Assembly (NCBI GenBank): GCA_910589415.1
Contig: OU342634.1
Span: 2,914,001-2,978,000 of the forward strand
From: Malachius bipustulatus
Lineage: Eukaryota; Arthropoda; Insecta; Coleoptera; Melyridae
Reading direction: 5' to 3'
Length of the DNA: 64,000 bases
Shown here: piece by piece, positions 33,625 to 46,262 of the stretch
How positions within the stretch are numbered: the stretch's first letter is position 1
Layout: the number at the start of each line of letters is the position of its first letter
Notes under the pieces: model-generated
What the model saw: only the letters and a program-made list of their open reading frames with translations
What the model was told of the DNA's origin: nothing
Databases searched by the model: none
Made by a program: the position numbers and the translations under genes

Positions 33625-35719
33625 TATATAACCTATATTCACCTCAAAAAGATATGAAAAACGGTTGTTATAATATTAATTAGGAGCAGTTATGTAGTCA
33701 AAATCTATAATTGACTTAATTACCAGAAGCCTCTTTACATTTAAAAAACTCCAAAATGAAATAACCCCAACAGAATTAATTACTTAATTTAAAAGCGCAG
33801 AAAGAATCGACGTCGACAAGTCAATTATTCCAAATTATTTATGGGTGTTGGTGTATTTACAACAACTAGCCACAACACACACTCACATACGCCAATCCCA
33901 GTGATGAGTGGTTTTATATATCCTTCAACATGACCTTTCCATTTATTATAATGAATGAATGAATATCTCTAATTGCCTTGTTGGAACGTGGAAAATTCTC
34001 ATTCTTACCTTTGATTTTATAAATAAACAAGTCGATATTAAAAAATGAAAAGTTAAGTTAAGTAGGTAAGTTAAGTTAAAAGTTAAGTAGGTACATGAAT
34101 CTGATACAATAATAATAGCGACTTTAAAATAATAATAAATGATATTAAATTAATAAAGTAGTTAGGACTTTATAAAAAGCTGACCACCACCATGTAACCT
34201 CATATAGTGGATACCTCAAAAATAGAATTTATTTTTCATATTGATAAAGAGGATAGAGGTTAAATGAATATTGCTGAACTGAAACTGATAAGTAAAACAA
34301 AATTGTATAAAATGTTTGATTTTTCGGAATTTTTTATTCTATTTGCGTGTGAAGATTTTTGTCTAAGAAAGTGATTGTGAAGTAATTAACACTGTATCAA
34401 AATATTGTTGTTTGTTGGCGCCTGGTAGAGAAATATTAAATATTATGCAGGAAAACTGATTTCGTCGACCTCTATTTACGAAATATACGTATGTAAAGTA
34501 GCAAGTGCTGAACTAAACTACATATCTAAATTAATCTATGGTATATAAATAACTTGATCGCGATTATGAATAACTTGAGCATACATTTAATTATTAATAA
34601 AATCAGCAAAATCCACGTATTACGTTTCAACTATCTCAATAAAAAATATGTTTACATAACAACCCGAAACTTTTGAGAAATAAAGCAGTTTTCTGAGAGA
34701 TAGTATTAATTAACCAACATAATTCCAAACTTTCGGATTCCTATAATAACGTAAATGATTATACGAAATGTAATACAGAATACTAAAAAAATCCTTTTTA
34801 TTGGCCTCACAAAAAATTACATTGGAAAGCTGGATATAAAAACACTGATGAAGTATGAAACAAATTGAATAATAATGAACTATTATTATATCAATTACTG
34901 ATGAAGTAAGTACTTATTCAAAATTGCGATGTTTATATGTCGTAAATGTCCAAAAAAGACTTCACAGAAAAAGATATGGACACTGTGACAAGACAACCAA
35001 AAAACAAATACTTACATGATAATTGAAAAAAAAACATTTTTTAACCTAACATAAAATAAAGTAGAGAACTTGTAAACTGGTTTCTTCTTGTCGAATAGGT
35101 ACCCTTTGCAAAAAAGAGACAAATGTAACATAAATTTTATTAAATTAGAAAATTTCGCTCATGGTATCAGTTTCTCTTACCTACTCCTCTTAATATAAAA
35201 AATAGTAACTAATATTGCTAAAAAAACAATAATGCTTTCATAGAAACTAATATTGCTGTCAAAATATTTCAAATTCAAAATTACGTTGAGGAAAATGAGG
35301 AAATAGTTGAATGAAAATTCATTTCTTTCATAACTGCACATTACATTAGGTGAATAGCTAACGATTATTGTCCAAATTGCCAGTAAAACTCTTTTTAATT
35401 TTAGAAATATTAGTTTTTAGAAATTTTCAAGTTTAGATAAACGCCATTTTCACTTCAACTAAAATTATCATCAATCGATCTAGAGTACTCAAATTTAATC
35501 TTAAGAGAACAAACATATGGTGCGATGGTGCGATATTTTTCGGGGGTGACATGCTGACATGGTTTAAAGTGTAGTAAATTTATTTTAATTGTGGCTATAA
35601 GAATTTACATGCATTAAAAAGTACTCGATGTTCACTTATTTATTTGAATATTTTTAAAGAATACTTGACTTGTGGTCAACATGAATAAGTTAAACACTGA
35701 TCAGTGGTGCGAGAGGGAA
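33625..35719. other. AT-rich intergenic stretch
   Basis: No gene recognised. A small AAGTT/AGGT microsatellite lies at 34046-34094 (repeats of AAGTTAAGTT with AGTAGGTA interruptions). Confidence 0.45.
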
Positions 35720-36948
35720 CAGATGTCTGTTAATCCTGGAATAACTGTTATAGTACCATTTACCAGAAGAAGATGGAAGAGTTATCACCACCCATTCTTC
35801 TAGGAGAAATTATACCATTTTCCGAAGACGCTAAATATCTGGGTGTTGTCCATGGATAGAAGGCTACTACTGTGGAACTCCCATCTGGAAAAGATCATCC
35901 ACAGAGCAAAGCCCCCTTTATGAAGTTTCAAAAAGATCTGTGGGTGGAAGAACTTGGGGCATTGGTCCCAAGCAAATACACTGACTATATGCAATGATCA
36001 TTAGACCAATGATATAGCTTGTGGTCCAAAGACCAACCTCCTCTCCACATATAATACAAAAAAGGCATATGGACAATAACTTACAGATTGTTACAGTTGG
36101 TACGAAACCAGACTATCAGTAGTCTGGTCCGACATTCTAAGTCACAGTCTTCTGAGTATGCCCTCAGATATGATGACATACCCGATCAACTATACTGCTT
36201 ATAACGGCCTCTTTCCAAGCAAAGACGAATGGATGCGCGACACAAACTACCTCCTCAAAGCAGACCTCACTTGGTATACCGACGGCTCCGCAAGACTCCA
36301 ACGGGAGATGAATCCGGAGCACATAATTGAACTCATTTACGGGATGAAATGCACTGCACGCGGAAAGTAAACAAAATTTTCTCAGACAGCCAAGCGGCTC
36401 TCAAAGCCCTTTGCTCAATCCCTTGCAACTCGGAACTGGTATGGAACTGTCAAATAGCACTCAATGAAGTAGCTAAAAACAATAAATTATTGTCCCTGAT
36501 CTGGATTCCAGGTTACTCATCCGGCTTTGGAGAGAATGAAATCGCCACTTCTCTAACCAGAAAGGGGAACTGAATCCAAATTTAGAGGTCTTCAAATATA
36601 GCCAAAACAAGAATAAACATCTGGGCAGAGAATAAAGCTCTGGAGTACTGGTAAAGTCTACCAGAATTGGATCATTCTAAGGCCTTCATTGAAGGACCAT
36701 CGAAGATCAGAGCTAAGAAACTACTGGAGCCCAAACGGAAAGACCTTATAGGGTCCTGCCTGATAGGCCTGTATAAAGGACACTGTAAAGTGAGTCAACA
36801 CTTTCACAGGATGAATCTACCCAATAACGCTGAATGTCACCTGTGTTTGGAGGATGAAGAAACAGCAGAACACGTTATAATATGTAACTGTCCCGATTTG
36901 GGAAGAACTAGACACTCAACATTCGGAAGGGAATATCTCTCTCTATGA
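35720..36948 (+). pseudogene. RNase-H LINE relic (R1/LOA/I-like), 3' half
   Basis: Translating across frames gives, in order: the end of the RT domain (IPFSEDAKYLGVVMDRRLLW with NSHLEKIIHRAK, allowing small indels); an RNase H domain (LTWYTDGSA with its catalytic Asp, FSDSQAALKAL, and a decayed LIWIPGYSS..GENEIA where the family has W.PGH.G..GNE.AD); and the C-terminal zinc-knuckle tail (GHCKVSQHFHRM, CHLCLEDEETAEHVI.C.CP). Many frameshifts and stops make it dead. RNase H plus a CxxC...H...C tail places it among RNase-H-bearing non-LTR elements. The 5' half is missing. Confidence 0.82.
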
Positions 36949-39181
36949 ATTACATACGTTTTGACTATTTTCCGACCTTCCTCCCCCCTGGTGAGATGTC
37001 ATGAGATTTGGCTCAACCCCCTCACCCATCTCCCAATCTCACGTGAGATTTTTTTTACATGTGCCTAAATGCGTTGGATTAAAAAAAAAGACTTTAACCC
37101 AATTTTCTAGCAATTTTACTTTGTTTATTGCGGAAAAAAATATGTAATTTTCACCCAAACTCCCCCTCTCCACAAAGAAAGATTAGATCAGATTCGGCTC
37201 GACCACCCAACCCCCCACCCTGAACGCATCACGTAATTAATGGACGCCCCCAGAGACCTTGATAAATAATTATTCTCGCCCTCTAAGCCACGTACTAACT
37301 TACTAACATCTTAACAGCACAATCGCATAGAACACAAATTTTAACAAAAATTTACGGTTTTTCACTACCGGCTATAGAAAACTGAAACTTACCGTAACAG
37401 ATTTACGGGAACTAAGTTAACACTTATGACTTATGGGAGTATTCGTTTATTGATTCTGATGACAAGACATAAAATGTAGAAAATTCAATTCACCAGAAAT
37501 TTGGAAATTAGTGTTTTTCACAAAACTCAAAAACTACTGAGATAAATAGGAAAAACAAACTCACCTCCTAAATTCAAGATGGTGGCCAACGCCTGAGGGT
37601 AATTTTGCACTTTAAGCATCTCTGAGTAGGGGGAACAAAACTGGATCAAAAAATTTCTGCTTAAAAATTTTGAGTTTGTTTCTTTTTCTTCTAAAATGAT
37701 TGGGCTAAATATAAAAAAAAATGTTTCACATGTTTAAAATGTTTGTTATTTCGTGGCAGGTAGTTGTGGTAGTGAGGATTATGTTCGCAGTATTTTGATG
37801 TTTTTGTTTGTTGTTGATTATCGATTTTAGTTCAATTTTTTTAAATAATAATTTTCAAAGAAATTATTGTAACTTCTTATCTTTGAGATTTAGGTACAGG
37901 TATATCTGTAATAGGTTGAAGGATCTCAGTACCTAATTGATGACATAATATTATACAAGGCGTTGTATTTAAAATAAACAAGAAAAATCGATTCGAAATC
38001 TTCAAAGTTTGTAGCTCTTCAAAGTGTGTAGCTGGCTTTTGAACACCCTATATAAAAAATTAAACTTCCCAATAGATAGATATTTAAATATCTTCATGTG
38101 TCGTCTCCTTGTTGGTGCACAATGCGATCATTTTTAATAATGAAAAACGAAATAGATTTTATTAGTTTTCTGGACGGCTACATAGGAATTTTTCCAAAAA
38201 AATTGATATATCCCTAGCTCATAAGCAGGGAAAGTTGGTACAGGCAACATAGATGACATTTTAGTCAGAAATTAGATCTCAATCCAAAACTTGAAAAAAA
38301 AGTACCATCGTATTTGAAATAAGTAAGTTGATGTGATTTTATAAAAGGACCACTCTGTATATTACAAAAATATTTTTAAAAAGTAGGTCAAATCGTACTT
38401 GGTGGAGCGGCATATGAGTTTCTTTTTTGTTATTATTTAGAATTCTAGTATAAAAGCTACTTTGACGCACTAATGAGCAATCCTGTATAAGCAGAGTAGT
38501 CGATTGCTGGCTTCACACCCATACGGAACTTCCATAATACGGAACAAAAAATAATGTATAGGTATACCAAAACGCCTATAAAACATAATGCAAAAAAATG
38601 TTGTGAATATTTTGAACGAATTCAACGGTCACTTTATTCCAATTTTATTATAGTCTCGGCATAATCCGAGGCATTATCCCTACAAGGCTTCCATAATACA
38701 TAATACGGCTACATATACATACGACATAATCCCGTACCCGATTTCCGGTCCATTCTGTATAATATAGCATCGACTGCGGTCTGTCTGACCACGCATCGTT
38801 CCCGGAATCGGGACCGGAAACCGGAAGTGACGTCTGCACAGATACGGGCCTAATGGTCTCTGATCCGGAAGCGGCAATAGAAGGTAAAACCAGGTCTGCC
38901 CTTATGCTAGCCGGGAACGGAAATCTCTAATTCGCTACCCCCGGAACAGGGACAGATGGTTTACTATAATAGCTCTGCAAGCTATGCGGGGTGTAAAGCA
39001 GGTCTCATTCATAAAATTCATTCAGTATTGATGGTTTCCATTCGGGTGTAGGGGACAGAAAGTAAGTGTATTATATGGCGGCCACGGTAGCTATAAATAC
39101 ATACCGTTTACTTGTTTAGAATATTAATTATTATTATACAAGATGTTCATCAAGATAGCTTGATGCGCTAATACATAATTA
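36949..39181. other. Intergenic stretch with a GC-richer promoter-like patch
   Basis: Mostly AT-rich. 37000-37260 has several C-runs and GTGAGAT.TCA words. 38640-38960 is GC-richer and holds CCGGAAGTGACGTC (38821-38834), an ETS site overlapping a CRE, plus several other CCGGAA words. No coding frame with a recognisable domain was found. Confidence 0.35.
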
Positions 39182-39892
39182 TACAGGGTGTATCATAAAT
39201 AGGTACACCGACAAACTTTTAGGAGTAGTAGGGGACGCCAAAACATTTTTTTCGTAAACATTTTCCAAAAACGCTTCGTTTTCGAGACACGGGATGTTCA
39301 AAAATTTTATTTTTTATTAAAATCTAAAAAACGTTTTAGCCGATTTTTAGAGATTTTTGCTAACTTTATAAGTCATCTTGGCCAATTATTCATTACAGTT
39401 TCAGAAAGTATTTCAAGGGCGTGCTCACGGGGCAACCTTTTGAGTTCTTTGCCTAAAAAATAACTCCCGGTATTTTTTGCAATTTTTATTTTGTTTTTTA
39501 TTTTTAGATACCTAAAGCAACTAAGAACGTAGCTTTTCTTGTAGGTACTTGATGTTTTTACGTATCTTGCTTTGTTTTCCAGAAAACAAGTAGAAGCTTT
39601 TTCGACATACCGTGCAAAAATTGATTTCAATTTGATTGAATTTTAGACATGCTTTAGCGGCTTTTTTTCTCGAAACAGAAGTAAGACAGGAAAACAATGA
39701 GACAAAAAGTTGTATTTTTAGCTACGCCATCTCAAAAAAATATAAAAATATAAAAAAGTCAGTCATCATCAACATACATTTTTATTTGCAATAATATTTG
39801 GTGAGAATGGAAAAAATCTATATCTTTAAAACGAAGCGTTTACGCCCCCTACTACCCAGAAAAGATTGTTGGTATATCAGTATACTTCACAA
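39182..39892. mobile_element. Inverted-repeat element with TACAGGGTGT left end
   Basis: The left end TACAGGGTGTATCATAAATA is followed by ACAAACTTTTAGGAGTAGTAGGGG and AACGCTTCGTTTT. The right end carries the inverse (AAAACGAAGCGTTT.CGCCCCCTACTAC, reaching about 39892), with the outermost bases decayed. It is about 710 bp and non-coding. Confidence 0.65.
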
Positions 39893-40189
39893 GTTTATAG
39901 AAGAACTGTTAAGGAATGAAATGTCCGGAAAAGATTAGAAAAAAATCAGTGTTGAATTTTTTTTTTTAGTTTTGGCAGCATAATTTGGGTTTTTCTCAAT
40001 ATTTTAATATTCTTAATTATTGTGAACACTCACAAATCACATATATTAACAGAGAAGTGGAGTTGAACTTTTTAGGGGTCACAAGATATTCCGCTTAAGG
40101 GACTGTACATATTGGCAGAAATTTGTAAACTACCTCATGACACCTTGCATTATCTATAATTATGTACTACTATGCGTATAAAATCGTTA
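39893..40189. other. Spacer, nothing recognised
   Basis: AT-rich spacer between the inverted-repeat element and the tandem array. Confidence 0.4.
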
Positions 40190-40870
40190 CGTGATTAGTT
40201 TGGTGGTCGCAATGTTGGCCATGATTCTGTCATGAAAAAAGGGGAAAAAGGAATATGGTGCCGTTTATATTTAGAAGATATTTCTGGGGGTTTCGATGTT
40301 TACCACGACCTCTGTCATGTTAAAAAAGAAATAAAAACTGAACTTTAGACCATGTAGATGAACTAAACGGGGTTGGAACGACTCTTAAGAGTCGATGTGC
40401 CAAAATTTTCTTCTAGGGCATGTTGGATGGTTGTATTTGTGTATTTGGAAGATATTTCTGGGGGTTTCGATGTTTATCACGACGTCTGTCATGTTAAAAA
40501 GCAATAAAAACTGAAATTTTTAGACCATATGTAGATGAACTAAACGCGGTTGGAACGACTATTAGAGTCGATGTGCCAAAATTTTCTCCTAGGGCATGTT
40601 AGATGGTTGTATTTGTGTATTCGGAAGATATTGCTGGGGGTTTCGATGTTAATCACGACGTCTGTCATGTTAAAAAAGAAATAAAAACTGAAATTTATAT
40701 CATGTAGATGAACTCTAAACGGAGTTGGATCGACTCTTACGAGTCGATGTGCTAAAATTTCCTCCTTGGGGTGTGTGAGATTTGTATCTGGAAGATATTG
40801 CTAGCGGTCATAATGTTTTTTCATGCCGTCTGTCATTCTGTCGTGTTAAAAACGAACAAAAAACTATTTT
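40190..40870. repeat. Tandem array, unit ~167-176 bp, about 3.5 copies
   Basis: The word GGAAGATATT.CTGGGGGTTTCGATGTT starts at 40274, 40448, 40624 and (diverged) 40791. Each full unit continues with CACGACGTCTGTCATGTTAAAA, GTAGATGAACTAAACG and TTGGAACGACTCTTAAGAGTCGATGTGCC. The first complete unit has a perfect 16-bp palindrome CGACTCTTAAGAGTCG, which is imperfect in the others. A weaker partial unit precedes the array. The length is close to one nucleosome repeat, as for many satellites. Confidence 0.88.
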
Positions 40871-41839
40871 TTTCAAAATAACAAAATTCGAGTGCGGATA
40901 TAAAGGTATACGACTACGTGCCCCCCTCTACCCAGCTCACCACTTAGGAGTGTGGACTTTTAGTATGTTTTCTTTCTAGTTCAAACAGAGCCCCAAAGTT
41001 AAAAATTGTGTTCCTTCCATTTCCCTCTACACTCCCCCCCCCCTTTTTTTTTGGACGTTCATTGACTTGACTGGAACTTTCCTCAAAGAACATGTCATGT
41101 TTTCATCACATACTTTAGAAATTAAAACTAAATTACAAATGAGAAATGTTGAAATATAAAAGAAGAGCGCTGTATTCTTCGTGTGTTTAAAATTCACCAC
41201 GTATAATACGGACTTCAATAAACAAATATCTCCTCAAAATGGTTGTCTAGCTAACCAGGATTTAAAATATGTCAATTTTTTCATCGTGGGAATTCTGATT
41301 CCTGAAACTGGACCCTGGAATGTGAGCAATTTTTTTATGTACCCCAAATATTCAAAATTCGATGGAATCTCAGTAAGTATAGGTCGGAATTCATTTAATA
41401 TCTCTATTCAGGATTCAGGTAACGAAGTGTGAAAGAACTTGAATTTCAAAATTACCTTCATTTAACATTTGTACTGGACTTTGCAATAATAATTATTAAA
41501 TTAAAACACAAGGTACACATACATAGGTGGGTATGGTACTACTACACACTACACACGGTGCCTACATTATTATAAGAGTAGGTTACGTAGGTATTTCTCA
41601 TTTATATTAAGTGATGTCAATCTATCTGCATAAATCAAGAATAAACCAGAACAAGAAAAGAAGCTGGTCCATATTGTATTACAGGCTTAGGACCTATAAT
41701 AATAATAGATGACGAAACGGAAGAAGCAGAAGCATATTCACATGCATGCAGCCTGCACTGGTGAAGCATGAGATTTATTTAAAGACAATAATTAAACCAA
41801 CGTCAGTTTAAGAGGAAGAACAACAGGCAATTACAATGA
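40871..41839. other. AT-rich stretch, no gene recognised
   Basis: Contains C-rich runs near 40921 and 41033-41045 and an 83-codon open frame (41181-41432) with no recognisable content. Confidence 0.4.
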
Positions 41840-42043
41840 TATCGGGCTTACCGATTTGTAAAATGTTATGGAAAACCGCGTCTCGTCGAAGCTCTTCTTG
41901 ATTTCGGCAAACGAATATCGAGGCTCGTCTCTGCTCAGTTGGCTGCTTTACTAGCATCACGGACAGACCAGACGTTATCGGATGAATTCAAGGAGGCCCG
42001 GGACGCATCAACGATCACGTCAACAGGAAGCACGGCTCGGTAA
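41840..42043 (+). other. GC-rich coding-like island (possible exon)
   Basis: A 67-codon frame without an ATG runs between two stops. It includes YGKPRLVEALLDFGKRISRL, VSAQLAALLASRTDQTLSDE and FKEARDAST. It ends at GGCTCG/GTAAATA, which would make a usable 5' splice site just before the stop. GC is clearly above the flanks. I do not know the family, and no clear acceptor precedes it. On the minus strand the same island has a strong donor (TCG/GTAAGC), so the direction is open. Confidence 0.25.
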
Positions 42044-42679
42044 ATACCGATTTTGACAACAAATAATAAAGTAATGCTTGAATTACAGCAGTTACTAGAT
42101 TTTCATGGTACTAGAGAAATTATGAATGAAACGCATCGCCAGTTTCCGGACGACATCGGAATAGTTCGCCCGTGATAATTAACAATCTATAAGTTGCTTA
42201 AAGCAGTTTGTTGTTGATCTTTGGGGTCAAAAAGGACAAATATATGCTTCATTATTTCCATTTTGTAAACAGGACCGGATTTCGGATATCTTATTACTTT
42301 TCGTTGATAAGGATTTATTGTTGAGCAATTTCTTAAATTCAAAACGAAAGTCGGTATTATATTTTAAATTACTTATGTATAAATAAATGAATATAGTTAA
42401 AGTAGGAATGTATGTATGCATTACATTCATTAGATTATTTACCAACTTCAAAGAAGGCAATTAGATTAAGTCATTTATTAATAATGTTACTATGAGGCAC
42501 AGATGACACAGAGTTATCATTATGTCAATCCATGAATGGAGTAAAAGAAATCGATAGGTAGGTATTAGTTATTAATTATTTCGCAGTGAAAATTACCTGC
42601 AAGTCTTAAATAACAAAATATAAATAAAAGTTACACCTTTATTACCGAAAGATTATACTGTGGAACCAGCACCTGGACA
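42044..42679. other. AT-rich spacer
   Basis: No gene or repeat recognised between the GC-rich island and the next LINE relic. Confidence 0.4.
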
Positions 42680-43961
42680 AAACAGTAATGGGGCTGTAAC
42701 CTGTAACCCATCCATTCTGTGCTGGATGTAAACCATGCTAGTGGGACCATCACTATACGGAGCGGTTGCTTGGTACAACAGAACTAAGCTAGCAACAGCA
42801 AGGAAAAAACTTAAGAAGAACCACAGACTTGCGTGTCTCTGGATCGCAGAAGCAATGAGAACCTGCCCAACCGCTGCGTTGGAAGTAATACTGGATCTGA
42901 CACCACTACATTTGGTGATAGAGAGGAGAGATGGAGAAGCTCTACTTAGGATGTCAAGAGTAGGAATCAGGATTGTACGGCGAGCCACTGAGGATCGACC
43001 CTTGGGTGGCTGTGAGGGGCTCCTGACACTGCCAAAAAGACAAAACTATTAAGAAATTGAGTTTCGAGAGGAACTTCATCATGAAACTGTCTACGAAAGA
43101 GAAATGGAACAACACCTCCAACTCTACTCTCAAAGAAGGTACGATCAAATGGTACACAGACGGCTCTAAAACCGTCGAGGGAACCAGAGCAGGAATCTAT
43201 GGGCCACGTACCATTTACTCCAAACCAATTTGAAAATCCCCACCATACTACAAGCGGAATTACACGCAATAGAAATATGTGCCCAAATGAACCTCGACAT
43301 AAACTACAAAAACAAAGAAACAGAAATATTGCCAAATAGAGTCAAGCAGCCATAAACACGCTGAGCTCTTCGACCATCAGCTCCAACATGGCTTGGGAGT
43401 GGCACTTCAAGTGGATACCGGGCCATTCCGGAATCGAGGGAAACGAACGTGCCCACTCATTGGCAAGAAAAGGAGCATCGACACCCTTCATAGGACCAGA
43501 ACCATTCTGTGGCTTCGAAGATACTTTCTTCAAGGCAGAACTCCAAAAGGAAGAAGGAAAATTTTTAAGGCAATTTTCTGATAGAGAAACTCATTGGAGG
43601 AACCTCTTCAGGGTTAATACAAGCCAAAGAACCTCTCGGGAACTTCAACTGAGAGTGGTCGAAGATACTCTTCAACCTCAGCAAAAAACGTCTCAGAACA
43701 CTGACGGGATTCTTAACGGGACATTGCAAGCTCAAGGAACACCTGAGGAAGTTAGACATTTTAGAGAACGGGGTCTACAGATTCTGCGGGAAAGGAGACG
43801 AGACACCACGTCACCTGCTGCTCAACTGCGATGCGATAGAACTCAAAAGAAGTAATGTTCTGGGCCACCTCCAGCTAGAGGCAGGGAATTTACCCGACCT
43901 TGATCCTCTCAAAATCCTGAAGTTTCTCAAGGAAACGGACTTGGAGAGGGTGCTTCACTAA
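42680..43961 (+). pseudogene. RNase-H LINE relic (LOA/R1-like), 3' half of ORF2
   Basis: In order: the RT thumb region (YGAVAWYNRTKLATARKKL, ACLWIAEAMRTCPTAALEVI, LDLTPLHLVIERR); the RNase H domain (IKWYTDGSKTVEGTRAGIYG, ILQAELHAIEIC, WIPGHSGIEGNERAHSLA); and the tail (LRTLTGFLTGHCKLKEHL, VYRFCGKGDETPRHLLLNC) ending DLERVLH and TAA at 43959-43961. Stops and frameshifts separate the parts, and the region around residue YSKPI is broken by a stop. The PTAALE.LL.L.PLHL motif followed by RNase H is typical of the LOA/R1/I group. It is less decayed than the relic at 35720-36948. Confidence 0.87.
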
Positions 43962-44870
43962 AGGAATCCACACCAGGCACAGTAGAGGTGATACAATCCT
44001 TATATAAAATCGAGATGTCACGTTCAAGGTTGAAGCCTCGAAATGCGCGCGTCGCTCACCGCTGTAAATGTTGGAGTGTAGGTACAGATCTCTGCTATCA
44101 CACAAAGCGAAATCTGTACAGTGACTAAACAATACAATGGTGACACCCACGCTAGAAATCTTTCGGTAGATGGCGCGTAAACTGTGTAGATCCCAGAGAA
44201 GTTAAGGTCGCGACTGTCGCGCACCGCTGCCAATGTTAGATGTGGTGTCTATTTTTCAAAATTAGTATTTACATAAACAAGAAGTAGCATAAATGTTGTG
44301 TGATTGAAGAACAGTTTAAGATTCAAATAAAGATAATAATTAAGATTGGTCGTTGAAAGACCCAGATCAGTTTAAGAATCAGATAAAGAATATGAATTCT
44401 TTAGATTTTTTTTAGATGAATTTCCAAGATTCAGTTGGGCATAATATGAAGAATTGCAGATAATAGGAGATGGCATCGCGGCATCTCAAGTGTCGCCGAC
44501 GGACATCGTTGGCGGGAAGTGAGCTGGAATCAGATCCTATTTCAAGTACTTCCGTGTGGAATACCCTCTTTCAATGAACTGTCACTAATTCCTAAAGTTC
44601 TTCAATTTGTGGTAAATCTATAACAATTCGTTATCAAGATTCACAATGATTCTATAATTTTGCTTTTGAAAATATGAAGAACAATTAATTATAGACTCAA
44701 ACTAAAAGTCAAGAGTTTATCGGAATCGATGTCCATTGATGAAACGGGAAACTATGACAATCAGCTGCAGTCACAGAAGCAAAATTTGTTATCATGCATG
44801 TGAAATGACTGAAATGTACCTAACACCTGTACATGTACCTATACGAACATGACCCAAGTCAAGTTAGCCA
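43962..44870. other. LINE 3'-UTR and spacer with a short direct repeat
   Basis: The first part (to about 44010, containing CACCAGGCACAGTAGAGG) is probably the LINE 3'-UTR. Then CGCGTCGCTCACCGCTGTAAATGTT at about 44044 recurs diverged as CTGTCGCGCACCGCTGCCAATGTT at about 44214, roughly 168 bp apart. The rest is unremarkable. Confidence 0.45.
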
Positions 44871-45945
44871 CGCTTCGGCCAGCCACACTTTCGGCCAGGA
44901 CGAGGTATTTCGAATAGTTTTCAACTTTTTTTTTTCGTTATTTACGGCTTAAATGAAATGGTAAATACGTACAACGTAGAGACACTGAAAAATCGTAATT
45001 ATTGCAACGCAAGTTACGCTTTCGGCCACGATTTAATAAACTGAAAAAATATTTTTGCTGAAATTTTGCTCCAAAAAATCACAAAACTTCATAATGATGA
45101 CTAGCCACGCTTTCGGCCACGGACTGAAGAAACTGAAAAATCATTTTTGGTGAAATTTTGCTTAAAAAAATCCCAAAATTTCATAATGATGACCAGCCAC
45201 GCTTTCGGCCACGGACTGAAAAAACTGAAAAATAATTTTCGCTGAAATTTTGTGAAAAAAAAAACATTTTTTTTTAAATAACGCCCAGCCACGGTATCGG
45301 CTACGAATTTTAAAAATGAAAAATCATTTTGCAGAAATTTTGATCAAAAAATCCCGTAATTTCATCACAATAACCAGCCACACGCTTCGGCCACGGCCTT
45401 CAGAAACTGAAAAATAATTTTTGCTGAAATTTAGCTCAAAAAAACGAATGTTTTTAAAAATAGCCAGCCAAGCACGTCGGCTACGGACTTATAAACTGAA
45501 AAAAAATTGCTGAAATTTTGCTCAAAAAGTCCGATAAATTTCATAATAATGGCCTGCCACGCTTTCGGCCACAAACTTGAAAAATTAAAAAAAAAATTCT
45601 GAAATTTTGAAAAAAAAAAAGATTAGTTTCTAATAATGACCAGTCATCCTTTCGGCTAGGGACTTGATAAGCTGAAAAAATGATTTTTACTGAAATTTTG
45701 CTCAAAAATTCCCGAAATTTCATCAAAATAACCAGCCACGTTTTTGGCCACGGACTGAAAAAACTGAAAAATCATTTTTGCTGAAATTTTATTAAAAAAC
45801 GAAATTTTTGAATAATGACCAGTCACGCTTCCGGCTACGGACTTAAGAAAATGAAAAAATAATTTTTGTTGCAATTTTTCTCAAAAAAGTCCGAAATTTC
45901 ATAAAAATGGCCAGCATACTCTTTCGGTCCCGGACTTGATAGACT
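44871..45945. repeat. Satellite-like tandem array, unit ~90 bp, ~12 copies
   Basis: Units start with AGCCACGCTTTCGGCCACGG, then ACTGAAAAAACTGAAAAATC, ATTTTTGCTGAAATTTTGCTC and AAAAAATCC.AAATTTCATAAT. Copies begin near 44871, 45010, 45103, 45194, 45286, 45375, 45465, 45555, 45641, 45733, 45820 and 45912. They differ by small indels and substitutions. The array is flanked by single-copy DNA. Open frames on the minus strand here are by-products of the repeat and not genes. Confidence 0.92.
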
Positions 45946-46262
45946 GAAAAAAACCTGAAAATTTTATTGCTGTATAGGTCTGAAATGTTATATTGATATT
46001 ATTATCAACAAAAACAAACCAAATATTTTTCATTCAAGTCGTGAATAACGAAAAAGCTTTTGCTGGAAATTACGTATACGTAATCAAATTAAGTCCCTTT
46101 CCCTGGCCGAAATGGAGGGGGGTCCAGCGGCCTGCACTAAGAAAGTCCTTCTTAGAAGAGAGTTGGGAAGACCATGAAGAACAGACCAATTGAATGGAGT
46201 GGAGGGACATCGCACCTTAACTTAGTTTCAGATACCGTACTTTCAATTAACCCAGGGTCGTT

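Noticed and set aside
40190..40870. CRISPR-like array
   Set aside because: Units are contiguous without unique spacers, and the host is an animal; this is an ordinary tandem repeat.
45101..45874. Minus-strand frames rich in Phe and Lys
   Set aside because: They follow the ~90-bp tandem repeat and reflect its period, not a protein.
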